Below the pieces are notes generated by a model. That model made no database searches. It had not been told where the DNA came from and saw nothing but the letters and a program-made list of their open reading frames with translations. From Batillaria attramentaria (taxonomy: Eukaryota > Mollusca > Gastropoda > Batillariidae), in NCBI GenBank assembly GCA_018292915.2, contig JACVVK020000481.1:236001-300000 (forward strand): a stretch of DNA of 64,000 bases, in the 5' to 3' direction. Both the position numbers and the translations under genes were made by a program. Below are positions 45,867 through 58,075 of the stretch, piece by piece. Numbering within the stretch: position 1 is the stretch's first letter; each line of letters begins with the position of its first letter.

Positions 45867-46732
45867 AGACATATAGCGGGACAACGCGAAGAGTTGTCTG
45901 CCCGCATTAGCGCGCATCCTAGATCTGGCCCCTATAGTGACAGCATGGCGGAAAGTGGAAAGCGATCACAAAAGCATGCAATTGTGTTCTGCGCCGAATT
46001 GTTCAAATAACAGACAAATATAAACGGGGAAATACTTCTTTTGGTATTCTTGTTGAAAAACAAACATTTTTTTTTCGCTTTCTTGTCAAAAAAAAAAAAA
46101 AAAAAAAAAGACCTCAAGTGGTACGTGTGCATGCAGTGTAAACTAACAGTAAACACACGCGGCTGACGCAGATACAGCGTAATTTTTTTCCCTGACAACT
46201 TTACAAATCACGGTGACTTAAATTGTGCTAGCGTCTACCTGCATCTAAATTCAGAACACACACACAGAACAAAATCATCCGGCTGAACTTCATTCTAACC
46301 ATTGTAAAACCATATCACAACATAGAATCTGCTGGATCGTCGGTCGCAGATATGATTAATGCTGAGTTAGCAGGAAGTATTCAGCGGATGCGTCCATCTT
46401 TGGATCTCTCGCACATTCGATCTTTCTGTGTTCCGTACTAGTTTTACTTGAACACATCGAACGAAATGCACTGCGTAGCCTACGTACAGCAGTGAAAGCC
46501 AAACTAGATCTTTCGTTCGTCCTCCGGAACTTTGAGAGTACTTATGTTTTCCATAGGCCTAAAACACATGCGAAATATATGGGGGGAGACCACCTGTCAG
46601 TCGCTGACATCTTCGTTTTTGTTTATTTTCTTAAAATGTTTTACGGCGGCTAGTGTAGGGTTGGGTCAAACAACTGCGTAGATCTGCGGGATGCGCGCTA
46701 CAACTCTTACGCGTTGTCCCTCAAAGGGAGGT
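45867..46732. mobile_element. THAP inverted-repeat element, third copy, internally deleted
   Basis: Left end as in 41957; right end GCGTAGATCTGCGGGATGCG then CAACTCTTACGCGTTG at 46678-46725. It lacks about 330 bases relative to copy two, including most of the right THAP start and the long (CA)n. Confidence 0.6.
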
Positions 46733-49172
46733 AAGTGAACTATATGTTTCCAAGATCTTTGCATTATGCTTCTGAGTGTGAGTCAGTGGCAAAAACGAAA
46801 CCCACTGAAATTCCCGCTTTCCACATGTCAAGTTGTAGAGACTCTTGCGAAAAGATACTGCATTTCGATGCAAAATAATTTCTAGACCATCCCAGAACAT
46901 GCTGGTGCAGTAACGTCAGTAGATTACGTCACCTTGGAGAGATTTCGAGCCTTCCAGTAAGTTGAGGAATGTTCTAGATCTTACCTGTTCAGTTCGTAAG
47001 CAGCCCTGCACAGCGTTCTGGATTCTTCTTCTTTCATGAATTTGTTCTCCGCGCATATTCTGTTCATAAAGTATTGGAGTTGTAGTCTGTTGTATCCCGT
47101 ATCATCTCTGCGAGTGCACGATGATGGCGACATAGCATAAGTAAAATACAACACCACGTCTCCAAACAGAGGAATTCCGAAAGAAAGTGGCGAGACACCC
47201 CCAAGAAAAAACAGCATCACGTCAATCAAACATGACGCACTTACTTTACGTCAGTGCGCGTGCGTCTCTTCTTCGATGTTTGTGAGGCGTGTGGCTTGCA
47301 GAGGAAATGTGCTGTGAGTACAAATTTTCGAGTCAACTGACGATAACGGCTGCAGTGAATTTTTCTAATTTTTTTGTATATTTTTTATGGCACCCCAGGC
47401 TCATTATCTATGTATAGTAAGAGCGATTTTGAGATCTAAAGTGTGTTCACCAGCACTTTCATCAGGTACGGCTTACGCCAAAAGTATAAAAGCGACAACC
47501 TCCAAACTTCACTTAGTTGAGAGTCCGTGTTCATGCTATCTATGTCCAAAAAATGGAGTGGTTTAGGTAAATATTACGCCTTTAAACGCCAGAAAGCCAC
47601 TTTTTCTGAAAAGGGCGATAACTCGCAAATCATGTGTGCAATCGTATCTGGATCGGGCCTTCTATTCAACAATCTTGATTCATTCAGAAACCCCAAATTT
47701 GAAATCGATCGGTTCAGTATTTTTGGAGAAATAGGCATCTGAACTGGGTTCACATGCAATGTCAATTCAGGCTCGGTTTACATGAAAACTATAAGAGCGA
47801 CCATTTTCTAGTAGTGACTCTGTTCAGAGTCCGTATTCAAGCTATCTACTGCCAAAAAATTGAGTGATTTAAATAAATATTACGCCTGTACACGAAAGAC
47901 AACCAACTTGTCTCAAAAGGGCGATAACTCCCAAATCACGTAAGCAATCATCACACGCTTGAATCGTCTAATGTAACATTTTGATATATTTGGATACCCC
48001 AAATTTGAAGCCATTCGGTTGAGTATTTTCGAAGAAACGGGCCCGGACACAATTCACACACGCACGCACACACATCCGCACAGACGGCACTCACTGAGGA
48101 GGAGAAGTGCGTTCGGAACACCATACGCGTCAGCATCGATGACGCAAGTTTTCTTACGTCATTGTCAGAGTTACACTTGCATAATCGTCTCTGCGGGAGA
48201 TCGGCAGTGACGTGCGTTTGTACCACAGATGCTTGCCTATGAACGTGGAAATTTTAGCCCGTCCTATTATGTTGTTTCCATTACTATGGAAACAACATAA
48301 AAAAGAGAAAAAAATCCTTAATGTACAAAATTGAGTAGCATGACAGCCATGTTGAACATGAGGATGTACACGAGCCGTGGTGGTTCCTTGCTCAGTTTGT
48401 GCTGTTGGTCGTTACAAGCCGTTTTGTGACTAACCGGCCTCCATTACGCTCGGATACCTGACTTTCATCATATTTCATCAGCATGTTTAACGCAATCACC
48501 TGAACGATTATGCTAATTACTGATTGTAGGCAACCTCCGAAACAGCTTGAACAGACTGACTAGTGGAGACATGATGACAACAGAGGTTAAAACACGTGTA
48601 CACCTATAGACATATTCAGCCTAGAGGTGAAATAACAGGAATGCAGTATCTAGCGCTTGTGGTGGCACCCTTCTGGAACTGGAAGCCATTTTAATCAGTT
48701 TCTCAGTAATCTTCACACATACATGGTTGGCACATAAATAAATCGTTGGGCTAAATTTCAATATTTTGTTGAATATTTGACCGAACACTCCTTATATGGT
48801 CACTGTGGCAACTAGTAGCCATCTTGAAATAACGACTTCTTCTGTAATGGTTTCTATCACAATGTAAAAAAAGGTAAATAGGGAGAACAGAATAAATGCC
48901 TTGACATAATTATTTTCAAATTTTAAGGCGTGAAGGCTTAATTTCCTGAAGGCTTTGTAAACTGACAAAAAGACAACCTGACATCACCCTTTTTAAGAAA
49001 ATGTTAAGCGAAAGACATGAATTAGAAAAGTATAATGCAAGCATGAAAATGGATTATACAAACTTTATGAAAAAAATGGATTAACTATGTCACTATGTTA
49101 GAGTAATTAAAACAGGATAGCACGCATGAGTGCATGTTTTGTTTTGTCTTCTTTTCTTTTCTTTTTCACTTA

Positions 49173-49232
49173 TAGGCGGGTGGGTCGGTGTTAAGGGGTT
49201 AAACGTCCTTTTCCACCACATAGGGTACATGT
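49173..49232 (-). mobile_element. SINE type 1, 3' fragment
   Basis: Only the GGGTGGG...GGTTAAACGTCCTTTTCCACC end is present on the minus strand. Confidence 0.65.
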
Positions 49233-49333
49233 ATATGTATGTATGTTCGTGAGTAAGCTACAAAAACAAGGATAAAAAAAGAAAAAAATATCCTGAAGGG
49301 AATCAAATCTCCGACGGAGCGTTTTCACATAGG

Positions 49334-49497
49334 GTGGGTGGGTGTTTGGGAGTTTAACGTCCTTTTCACCACTTAAGGGTGATATCAAAGACGGGTCAAC
49401 GAGAAAAATTCCAGTACAAATATTTGGCCCCAGCCGGGATTCGAACTCATGACATTGAGAGTACAAACGTTCTACCATTCGGCTATCCCGGCTCCTC
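49334..49497 (-). mobile_element. tRNA-derived SINE, type 1
   Basis: Minus-strand copy with B box (GAGTTCGAATCCC read in reverse complement) and TTTAACGTCCTTTTC tail. It follows a 3' fragment in the same orientation. Confidence 0.85.
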
Positions 49498-50162
49498 TTT
49501 CCACGTAGGAATGATGTATGTTGGTAACGGAGATTTTGTTTTTGATTGCCAGTTTTTCATGTTTGATTTCCGCCACGAACAAAATGATTGATTATTTTCC
49601 ATCAACAATTATCACCAGAATGTTGATTGTTCCAAATGCTTGGGAAACTTGACTGTCCACGCTCGTGTCTGCGAGATACAAACTTAGTTCTCCATAGTAA
49701 CGGGCGTGAGAATGAAAGCGGGGACAGACATTAAAATGTCGATAACACCCGTGATATTCAAAACTTGAAACTGAAATCGGCATAGGAAAGATTTACCAGG
49801 AGGTGCTCTTTTCACAGCAGCGTGCGCTTTTGTGAATCACTCAGTCTAGAGAGGGTTTTTCAGCTTATCACCATGCATATCCCCCACGTGAGGACAGCAG
49901 CAAACTGGTATTTTGAGCTACATCTCTTGCCGCTATTAGAAACAAATACTTAGAGCTGCCTCAATAAATATACACGCCTTTGTATCTGTGTGATGAGAGT
50001 TAGTATTAGATGCATAGTGTTTTGTGGTTTTCTCTTGCGAAGATGTGGGGTGTGGGGACAAACAAGTCCAGTGTCGCCTGTTAGTGGAGAATGAACCTCA
50101 GAAAGGTACATATACCATATACCATTCGTAAACATTAGCAGAGCATTAGAAGAACAAAATTA

Positions 50163-50164
<2 letters not shown>

Positions 50165-50214
<50 letters not shown>

Positions 50215-50236
50215 ACACACGCACGCATGCACACAC
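50165..50236. repeat. (CA)n tract upstream of gene 4
   Basis: CA run passing into CACGCACGCATGCACAC, ending about 262 bases before the 5' exon donor. Confidence 0.95.
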
Positions 50237-50329
50237 CCGAATGTGAACTCCGACCCATGACCCGTGAGATCACATGACTATGCACAACCCGTGACACAGT
50301 AAGCCGTCGCCGCAGACGACAGGAGCCGA

Positions 50330-50497
50330 GGCGCTGAACAAGCCGACCCGTCAGTGACACAGTGACAACAGTAAACAATTACTGATCGATTTCTCAATGC
50401 CAGCGTACTGACGGCAGTCACTGACAGCAACGACATCTCGTCAAGAAGACTGTTGAACACTTGTACCCTGTCTACCCGTATAACAACAGTAGGAAGG
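50330..50497 (+). promoter_or_regulatory. Gene 4 class B promoter region and non-coding first exon
   Basis: Near identical to 19800-19968 and 60900-61069. Donor GGAAGG|GTAAGTAGCG at 50497/50498. The coding acceptor TTCAG|GTTATCAGCC is at 51108/51109. The intron upstream of the ATG lacks the type 2 SINE seen in gene 2. Confidence 0.5.
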
Positions 50498-51121
50498 GTA
50501 AGTAGCGATAATTATGTCCATACTGAACGTAAACACGTCTCCATGTTGTCCTATTTTCACTTTCGCATTGTCCCCCCTTCACTGACGCCAGCCACACCGC
50601 CCATCGCCAATTGCCAGCCGTCTGACGGGATTTAAGGAGTGATACAGGTGTAGACCAGTAAAACGTTACACGTGATCGTGTTGTAGGTATTGATAGTGTA
50701 TAACACACGGCTAATTATCACTGTGGTGTGTCGAGGAGTTTTAGGTTACAGTTGACTTCCGTGTTCGTGCGAGTCGGAGTAGGGGACGTCACTGCTGGTA
50801 AACGTCGTCGTTTTGAATAGCGCATTATGTCCCCTGCACCGGATTCGTACTGCGGTGGACCTGTGCAGGACTTGTCTGGTTTCCCTCGCTGACGGCAACA
50901 TGTTCTGACTTCATACAAACAAACACGAAAACGGCGTCCACAGTTGTCTATAGGTTTCATTCAATCTTTTCTCCCCCTCGATTCATTGATCTGTATTGTA
51001 AATGTTAAATGTAGTGATCACTCAGTTGGCGTCATCATGCTTTTCAAACCGGTCAGTAAATACCAGCACATTGCTTTTCCCTTACAAGATTCATCGTGTT
51101 GTGTTCAGGTTATCAGCCAGC

Positions 51122-52434
51122 ATGGCGACTGCTTCAGTTCAGCCCAGTGATACAGAGTGTCCTGTTTGTCATGAGAATTTCTCCACCCCTAAAATCCTTC
51201 CCTGCGCCCACCTTCTGTGTCGTCACTGTCTTGTGACGTGGATGAAATCCGACACTGGTGCACAGTGCCCGTTGTGTCGTGACGTCATTGCTGACGCCAC
51301 AGAAAGGGCCGGTAAATCCTTGGACGCCATCGCTGACTCGCTGCCTACCGACCTGGCCATGGAGGCTAGGGTGGAATGCGCGGCCATTCTCAGCAAGAAA
51401 CATGTTTGTGGCGGATGTCAGACCTCGCCGGCCACGTCCATCTGTCTCAACTGTGGCGACATGTTGTGTGGCACGTGCACCAAAACTCACAGAAACCTCG
51501 CTGCGACAAAACACCATGATGTGGAAGACATGGCCACCATGACTGCAGAACGTCTGGCTGCCAACCGCCGCTTGGCTTGTTCCGTGCACGCCGACAAGAC
51601 ATCGGAACTCTACTGCCCCACCCACGGGGCCGCCATCTGTCACCTGTGCGCCACATCCAAGCACCGCGCATGTCCGGAAGTGATGGAACTGGAGGAGAAA
51701 ATGCAGGAGGCGCGTGCAGTGTTGGCGGAGCTGGCGGCCACACTGAAGGCCGGAGAGAGCAAGCTGGAGGGGGCGATCAGCGAGCTGGATAAGTATCTGG
51801 TGGACATGGAGAAAGCAACACAGGCTGCCCTGGCCGACATTGACCACAAGTGTGACCGCCTGCAGAGTTGCGTGGAGGCCTGTCGCAAACGTTTGAAGCA
51901 GCTCGCTAAGGGAGCTAACTCTGAGGCCAAGAAACGGGTAGAAGAAACGAAATGGTGTCTGTTAAAGCGACGTGGACGAGTGACGTCACACTGGCGACTG
52001 GTGGATCGCGTTGGAGACAGGATGCCCCGTGTGTGTGGTGTCAGCGACATGACCTCCACGCTCCACATTCGCGTAAAAGGCATTGACCTCAGCGTGACTT
52101 TGCCTGCTGACTTGAAGACCGTTTCCAAGACAACGCTAACGATAGACGAGAAGGCGCTGGCCCGTATTGAACGTGAACTGTCCCAACTAGGCCAGCTGAG
52201 TGTGACTCCCGCTGTGAAAGTTGCTTCAACGCCATCCGCCCCAGGAGTGACAGGAGACATGGCCGCTTCACAGGCTGTGGGTCAGGTAACGGTTAGTGAC
52301 GTCTGATAAATACAATAATTGTGGTACTGTGTGACCTGAGTCATCTGCCCGCCTTTCTTTCCTGATGTGGATAAATTTGCATTCCGTTGAATTTGTTAAT
52401 GCTGCATTTTATCAACGAAATAGTAGTAGGTGTA

Positions 52435-52509
<75 letters not shown>

Positions 52510-53025
52510 GGGGGGGGGGCTCGGCGTTTGTCCACACAACAATGCTATAAACATGGCTATATGATTCAATTCAGGCGACAAGCTGGCGATTCCACCCGAA
52601 CCACGGGAAGAGCATCGTGCTGAGTAACAACCAGCAGACGGCGGTGAGAGTCGGGGTGTGTGATGACGCCATGGTGATTTCCAGTGAGGCCATGAAGACA
52701 AACACACTGTATGAGGTATTGCTACAGATTGTAGTCACACAGTACTTATGATGGTGTAATGCAGGCGTATGATACATGTAGGCAACATTAGTTTGTACGT
52801 TTTCTAATATTTACTTTCTTTCTACACAAACTTTATCGTTGTCTTGTCGCCGATATTTCACATCTGTATTTTAATCTCCTTTTTATTGTTTTGCCTTTTA
52901 TCGGTGTGTTTGTTGATAATCATAATAATAATAATCATGGATACTTACAGAGCGCCAAGAGCCCACTTATTCTCAGTGAGCTCTAAGCGCTTATAGTGCT
53001 AAAAAGAACTAAAACAAGCAATACA

Positions 53026-53106
<81 letters not shown>

Positions 53107-55371
53107 GAGTTCTGTCGTTCACTCATCACTGCTGCTGAGTGATACTGTAGATGTGTGGAGACAGGAAGTCATCTGTGTTACGGGTCTTCACCAAGACTCA
53201 GACAACAAAACCCATCATGACAAAACACAAACATGAGAGAAACGTGCGGTCAGTTCATGTAACAGTAAACGCCTGTTCAAATGATGTGTGGTTTATCTGT
53301 GTAGGTACGACTGGATGCGGTGAAAGGAGACACAATGATCTGCTCCCTGGTGTGTGGTGTGACTGTCGGGGACCCGGCCACCCTCACCCTGCCCTCGGAT
53401 CCTGGAGGATGGACACAGGCTGTTGTGATTGTATATGGCGGTGTTTGGCAGTACGGCCCTAAGGTAAGGGGCGTGTGATATCGGCACGTGATGACGTGTG
53501 AAACATGCTCGGATAACACATTTTGATCCAATACTTACATGGTTATACACATTCCGACACAGCACAGAGCTAAATTATGTTATAATATTTTGTAGTTCAT
53601 GTGAAATCATCAAAATGTGGAAGTTGCACGTGTTGTAGAAAACTCCATTTGTGTTGAAACGTACATAAAGTCTAAAACGCTTTTGTTGTTGATTTTTAAA
53701 TGAAAGACTTCAGTGGTCCGCCCGATATTCCTAACAAAACAAGCTACACAGTCAATTCCGTGACCGTAGCTGAATGTTGCATCGCTTTTAGTTACTTACT
53801 GTGATAGACTTTGGATTGAAATGAACCGCACCATGTGATTACAAACTGTGATATTGCCACAGACGCACAGTAACGTAGGAAAGCCACTGCGCGGTCTGCG
53901 TGAGGGAAGCCGTGTCGGGGTGCTAGTGGACACCGCCAACAGTCTCCACCTGTATGTGGACGGACAGCACAAGGGAGTGGCCGCCACGGACATACGTCAC
54001 CCGTGTCACGCTTTCTTTGATGTTTACGGTCCATACAAAAAGGTGAAGTTAAAATAAAGTGAAACAGTAAAAGCGATGCTAACCTTGTCACATGTAGGGG
54101 GATGATTGCTAAAGCCACAAGAAGTGTAACATTTGCTAATAGAATGCTCTTGAATTTTTTTTATTTTTTTTTTGCTGCCCCACCTCTTTGCCAGCTCCAG
54201 TGGTGTTCCTCCCAGGTCATGGGTGGAACCCACGGAGGACTCGGAAGCTGGGACAATTTTTATTATGCATGATGATGGAGATGAGGATGATAGTAAGATG
54301 ATGCTATGGAGGTCCATGTGGTTTGGGACTGCGGGACAGGGCCGCATTCCACGCTTCCTGTCATAAATATCCCGGCATTAACCAGGCCCGGGAACTACGG
54401 CACCTGCGGTGCCGGCCGTGTAATCATCCACATCATAAGACGTGTCATACTAAGGGAAGCACCCCCAAAGTCGCACCCGTGAAGTGGTTGAAACCAGGAT
54501 GTGTGGCAACAGCCTCCCCATCGGGCCCATAGCACACCCGCTCTGGGTAGGAGCCGACCTAGGTAGGAAAAATCCCGCTTGCCTCGGCTGGGATTCGAAC
54601 CCGGGTCTCCCGGTCCATGATCCGAAGTGCTAACCACTACACAACGGGGGCCGATGAATGCTCTTGAATTTTAGAGGATTTTGTTTTGTTAGGGGGTTGG
54701 GGGTGGGGGTGGGGGAGGGGAGAGGTGCGCTTGTTCTTATAACAAATTCGCTTTAAAAAACAAACAAACAAACAAACAAACAAACAGTACAAGTGATTTG
54801 AAGTGGTTTGCTATTTTCTCATCATCATCAATATCTATTGTCCCGGTCCTGTATGCAAAGAAGGAAATGATAGAGCGTCGCTGTCGCTGTGCAGTGTTAA
54901 TGAAGGAATAACATGGTTCACACACACTTCCTATAAACATCCTCTACTCTGGGCTGGGTGGGGAGCTGGGATGGCCGAGAGGTAGAGCGTTGGACTTTCA
55001 ATGCTCGGGTCATGAGTTCGAATCCCGGCTGGGGCCAACTATATGTGCTGGCCTTTTTCTCGTTGTCTCGTCTTTGATATCAACCGCGAGTGGCTGAAAA
55101 GGACGTTAAACTCCCAAACACCCACCCACCCACTCTGGTCTCGGTGCTAACGGGGTTTACACGAATCCACGAAACAACTTTCTCCATAAAGTTTAAGATA
55201 TAATCAAAGGAACTTTTTTTAAATAAAAAGGTTTCAATCAACCATAACGTTTACATTTAGATTCCTACCATTCTTTATAACGACTGTTGGATTTTTCCGG
55301 GCTTTCTTGGCAGAAAATAACGTATGTCATGGTGTGTGTACATGTACTTCTGTAAAACATCAGTATAAGTA

Positions 55372-55426
<55 letters not shown>

Positions 55427-55553
55427 TTAATTTAGTATGTTCTTAATTCAGTATGTTAGCTTAGCTTAGCTTAGCATAGCATAGCATAGGTAAGCTTAGA
55501 GTCCTGTCTTTTTCATACAGATCACAACTGTTCCCTTGAGAGCCATGCCGTGA
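51122..55553 (+). CDS. Gene 4: RING/B-box/coiled-coil/NHR protein, class B with a divergent B-box1
   Basis: Exons 51122-52285, 52575-52715, 53305-53463, 53863-54042, 55521-55553; 558 aa. RING, B-box2 and coiled coil are as in genes 2 and 5. B-box1 differs in a confined stretch (about residues 93-130): HVCGGCQTSPATSICLNCGD and LCGTCTKTHRNLAAT instead of the HVCCCCKNTPATSICLDCGD type. All zinc ligands are kept, which looks like conversion from another family member. NHR variable segments: VRVGVCDDAMV, KGDTMICSLVCG with SDPGGW, THSNVGKPLRG, ATDIRHP, DVYGPYKK. The last exon reads ITTVPLRAMP. The intron-retained tail is VTVSDV instead of VTVSVVW. Intron 4 holds both SINE types. Confidence 0.87.
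52438..52520. repeat. (GT)n then poly-G tract in intron 1 of gene 4
   Basis: GT run followed by a 13-base G run, ending 55 bases before exon 2. Confidence 0.95.
53029..53105. repeat. (CA)n microsatellite in intron 2 of gene 4
   Basis: CA run. The ~200 bases between it and exon 3 are almost identical in copies 0, 2, 3, 4 and 5. Confidence 0.95.
54159..54656 (-). mobile_element. tRNA-derived SINE, type 2, full length
   Basis: Minus-strand element. The head is at the right (TGTAGTGGTTAGCAC and GGGTTCGAATCCC boxes) and the poly-A tail at the left (plus-strand poly-T from 54159). Perfect 16-bp duplication AATGCTCTTGAATTTT (54143-54158, 54657-54672). The empty site is intact in intron 4 of gene 3 near 38960. 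Confidence 0.92.
54960..55133 (+). mobile_element. tRNA-derived SINE, type 1, in intron 4 of gene 4
   Basis: Orthologous in position to 4798, 24424 and 39252. Confidence 0.88.
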
Positions 55554-55867
55554 AACAAGAGAAGTGTAATGGGCGGTAGCTGGTACAGTGACTGTATCTC
55601 TCATCATGTGCTGTCTGTCACAACTCTCACCCAGCAACTCTCTATACATACAATTTGGTTTTCATTCATATGCGAAATAGTAACCATAAAACTATAAACT
55701 GTGCAAGAGAATAACCATTTCACATAATCAGAACCATTTCATATCATTGTCTGTTTTCATTCGGTGTTGTTTCATATTCTGTTTCCTACCAAACTCGTGT
55801 ACATGCTGCCATTATTTGATGAGGTGTTGTTTTATAAACTGTAATGATAGTAATGATAGTAAACATG

Positions 55868-56155
55868 CACAGCTCAGTATAACACTTGGCACAGCACTGT
55901 CGACTTTCGTTCTTATGACTTACACTACAATGTACATACACACAACTCAGTATAACACTTGGCAGAGCACTGTCGACTTTCGTTCTTATGACTTACACTA
56001 CAATGTACACACACACAACTCAGTATAACACTTGGCACAGCACTGTCGACTTTCGTTCTTATGACTTACACTACAATGTACATACACACAACTCAGTATA
56101 ACACTTGGTACAGCACTGTCGGCTGTCGTTCTTATGACTTACACTACAATGTACA
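55868..56155. repeat. 73-bp minisatellite downstream of gene 4, 4 units
   Basis: Same family as 5703-6136; followed at 56260-56312 by 2-3 degenerate units of the 20-bp array. Confidence 0.95.
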
Positions 56156-56382
56156 TAATATTATAGCTGTTGTAGCGAGTGTGAAGAGATTGACTATTTC
56201 GTGACATCTACACACTGCGTTTGTTTTGGTCACAAGTGATGAAACTTAAAAGGGGGACGTTTAGCACGTATCATGTTCGTAGAGCACGTATCATGTTCGC
56301 ATAACACGTATAAATACGTGTTACACCCCCGTTGCATTACTGACTAGAGTGTGAAGGGACATAATCCTGGCTTCAAGTGAAA

Positions 56383-57053
56383 TAGACTCCAGAGTGCAGT
56401 CCCTTTTCGGCGGGGCGTGAAAATGTGACTGCTTACAGCCAGCGCCATTTTCAAAAATGGCGATTTTTTTTTTTTTTTAGAAAAGCGAAGACTTGTGTGT
56501 CATATGAATCGATTTGAAACGAAGTCTTGAATATCCGACCACTTTTCGTTTGGGCAAAATCTTTGCCAGCGGACAATTATTGTTGCGCTTTGATGGCACT
56601 GTTTACGTGGTACACTGATCCAACAGGATGTGGGTAAACGGCAAGGGGGTTGCACTCTGACAGGCCAAGGTGTTGCACTCTACAGGCAAGTATTATTGCA
56701 CGGTGCAGACGATCACGTACCTGCCTTGTGGTGGAATAAGAGACGATTACAAAAGCATACACACCCGTGCTCTAGGACTGAATGTAATAATAGATCTGTC
56801 CATTCAGACAGAGACATGTTATGTGTGTCTCTGATTCAGAAACACGCCTACTTTCACACTGAGGACAGCCTGCCATCACTTGCGCCATTGAGGATCCCTC
56901 TGGGTTCAAAGCTGGTCAAGGATGACATAGTGCGCGACCTTGTGTTTGAGAGCACCGAGACAATTTAGGCCCGTCACGGTAACGCAGTGAGCGCCATTTC
57001 CCCACCGTGCACAGAGGTACTTTCCACTGAAAGACTCTGTGCTCCAGAGAGTG
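56383..57053 (+). mobile_element. Non-autonomous element with 9-bp target duplication, copy 2
   Basis: Starts TAGACTCCAGAGTGCAG, ends CTCCAGAGAGTG. Perfect 9-bp duplication CAAGTGAAA (56374-56382, 57054-57062). Very similar to 45214-45857, including the shared 112-codon frame at 56630-56968 ending LVKDDIVRDLVFESTETI. Confidence 0.8.
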
Positions 57054-57305
57054 CAAGTGAAAACCCCACGTTTGGTGGCGTCATCGAGGATACAGAACAA
57101 AGGAAGTAACTCCTATCCACTGAGGTTGGGGTGGTGGGGGTGGGGGTGGGGACCTGTTTGTACATAGCTGTACTTGGAAGTACATGTACTGTTTGATTTA
57201 AGGGAAAACATTAGCATCAATAAATAGTGTTGTGTGGAAGCTACAGACGTTGCCATAGTCGTATACCTGTATACTTGAGCGGATGTATGTGTGTGCCCCC
57301 CCCCC

Positions 57306-57336
<31 letters not shown>

Positions 57337-57581
57337 TGGCGGGAAGTGCCCTGCGCATCAGTTCGTACGGTTCTCTCGCAGTGTCATTTTCCAATCTTTT
57401 ATCAATCTGTGACTTATTACTTCAATCAAGAAAGGTTCCTAAACACGATGGATTGGCTTTTGTGAGTGTTGGACGCATATCCAGTGAGTGTATAGACTTT
57501 ACAATCGTACTCTGCATGAAGGCAGCGCCGCAATGTAGCCAAGCCAATATGTTATATAATGTGTAGGGTATGACATGTATG

Positions 57582-57706
57582 GTACGGTATGTATGTATGT
57601 ATGTATGTATGTATGTATGTATGTATGTATGTATGTATGTATGTATGTATGTATGTATGTATGTATGTATGTATGTATGTGTGTGTGGGCGTGCGTGCGT
57701 GCGTGC

Positions 57707-57739
<33 letters not shown>

Positions 57740-57760
57740 TGTATGTATGTATGTATGTAT
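57582..57760. repeat. (TATG)n tetranucleotide array
   Basis: About 40 units, broken once at 57677-57710 by GTGTG/CGTG variants. Ends at a G-rich fragment. Confidence 0.97.
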
Positions 57761-57764
57761 CAGT

Positions 57765-58007
57765 GCCGGCAGAAGATGGAATTTCGAGGGGGATGGGGGA
57801 TGGTTAGGAGGGGGGGGGGGCAGCAGTTTGATGACTGCAACGGTCAAGTAGTTACCAAGGGTGAACAGTCGTGGGACACGCGCCTTTATGTTATCTGCAG
57901 TGAGTTAGCCAGAAACTGTTTTAAATCCCGTACTGAATTAAAGTTTTGTTTTACTACTTTTTTGTGTTGTTTTTGCTTTGGTCTGATTGAAGTCTTTTCC
58001 CGTCATA

Positions 58008-58075
<68 letters not shown>

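Larger units (their letters stand above)
44706..48300 (+). mobile_element. Composite THAP-element block, second tandem copy
   Basis: Starts directly after the palindrome of the first copy with CAAGATGGCCACCAGCCC and ends with the same 15-bp-arm palindrome (48267-48300). It differs from copy one by a 644-bp inserted element (45214-45857), a deletion inside the THAP element, and about 30-40 point and length differences. The 63-codon ORF is repeated at 44710-44901. Confidence 0.7.
48310..50160. other. Spacer upstream of gene 4
   Basis: 48320-48860 matches the class B spacer at 18040-18640. 48870-49170 and 49500-50160 show no recognisable gene. 50070-50100 (CGCCTGTTAGTGGAGAATGA) is the reverse complement of spacer sequence at about 41395-41420. 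Confidence 0.5.
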
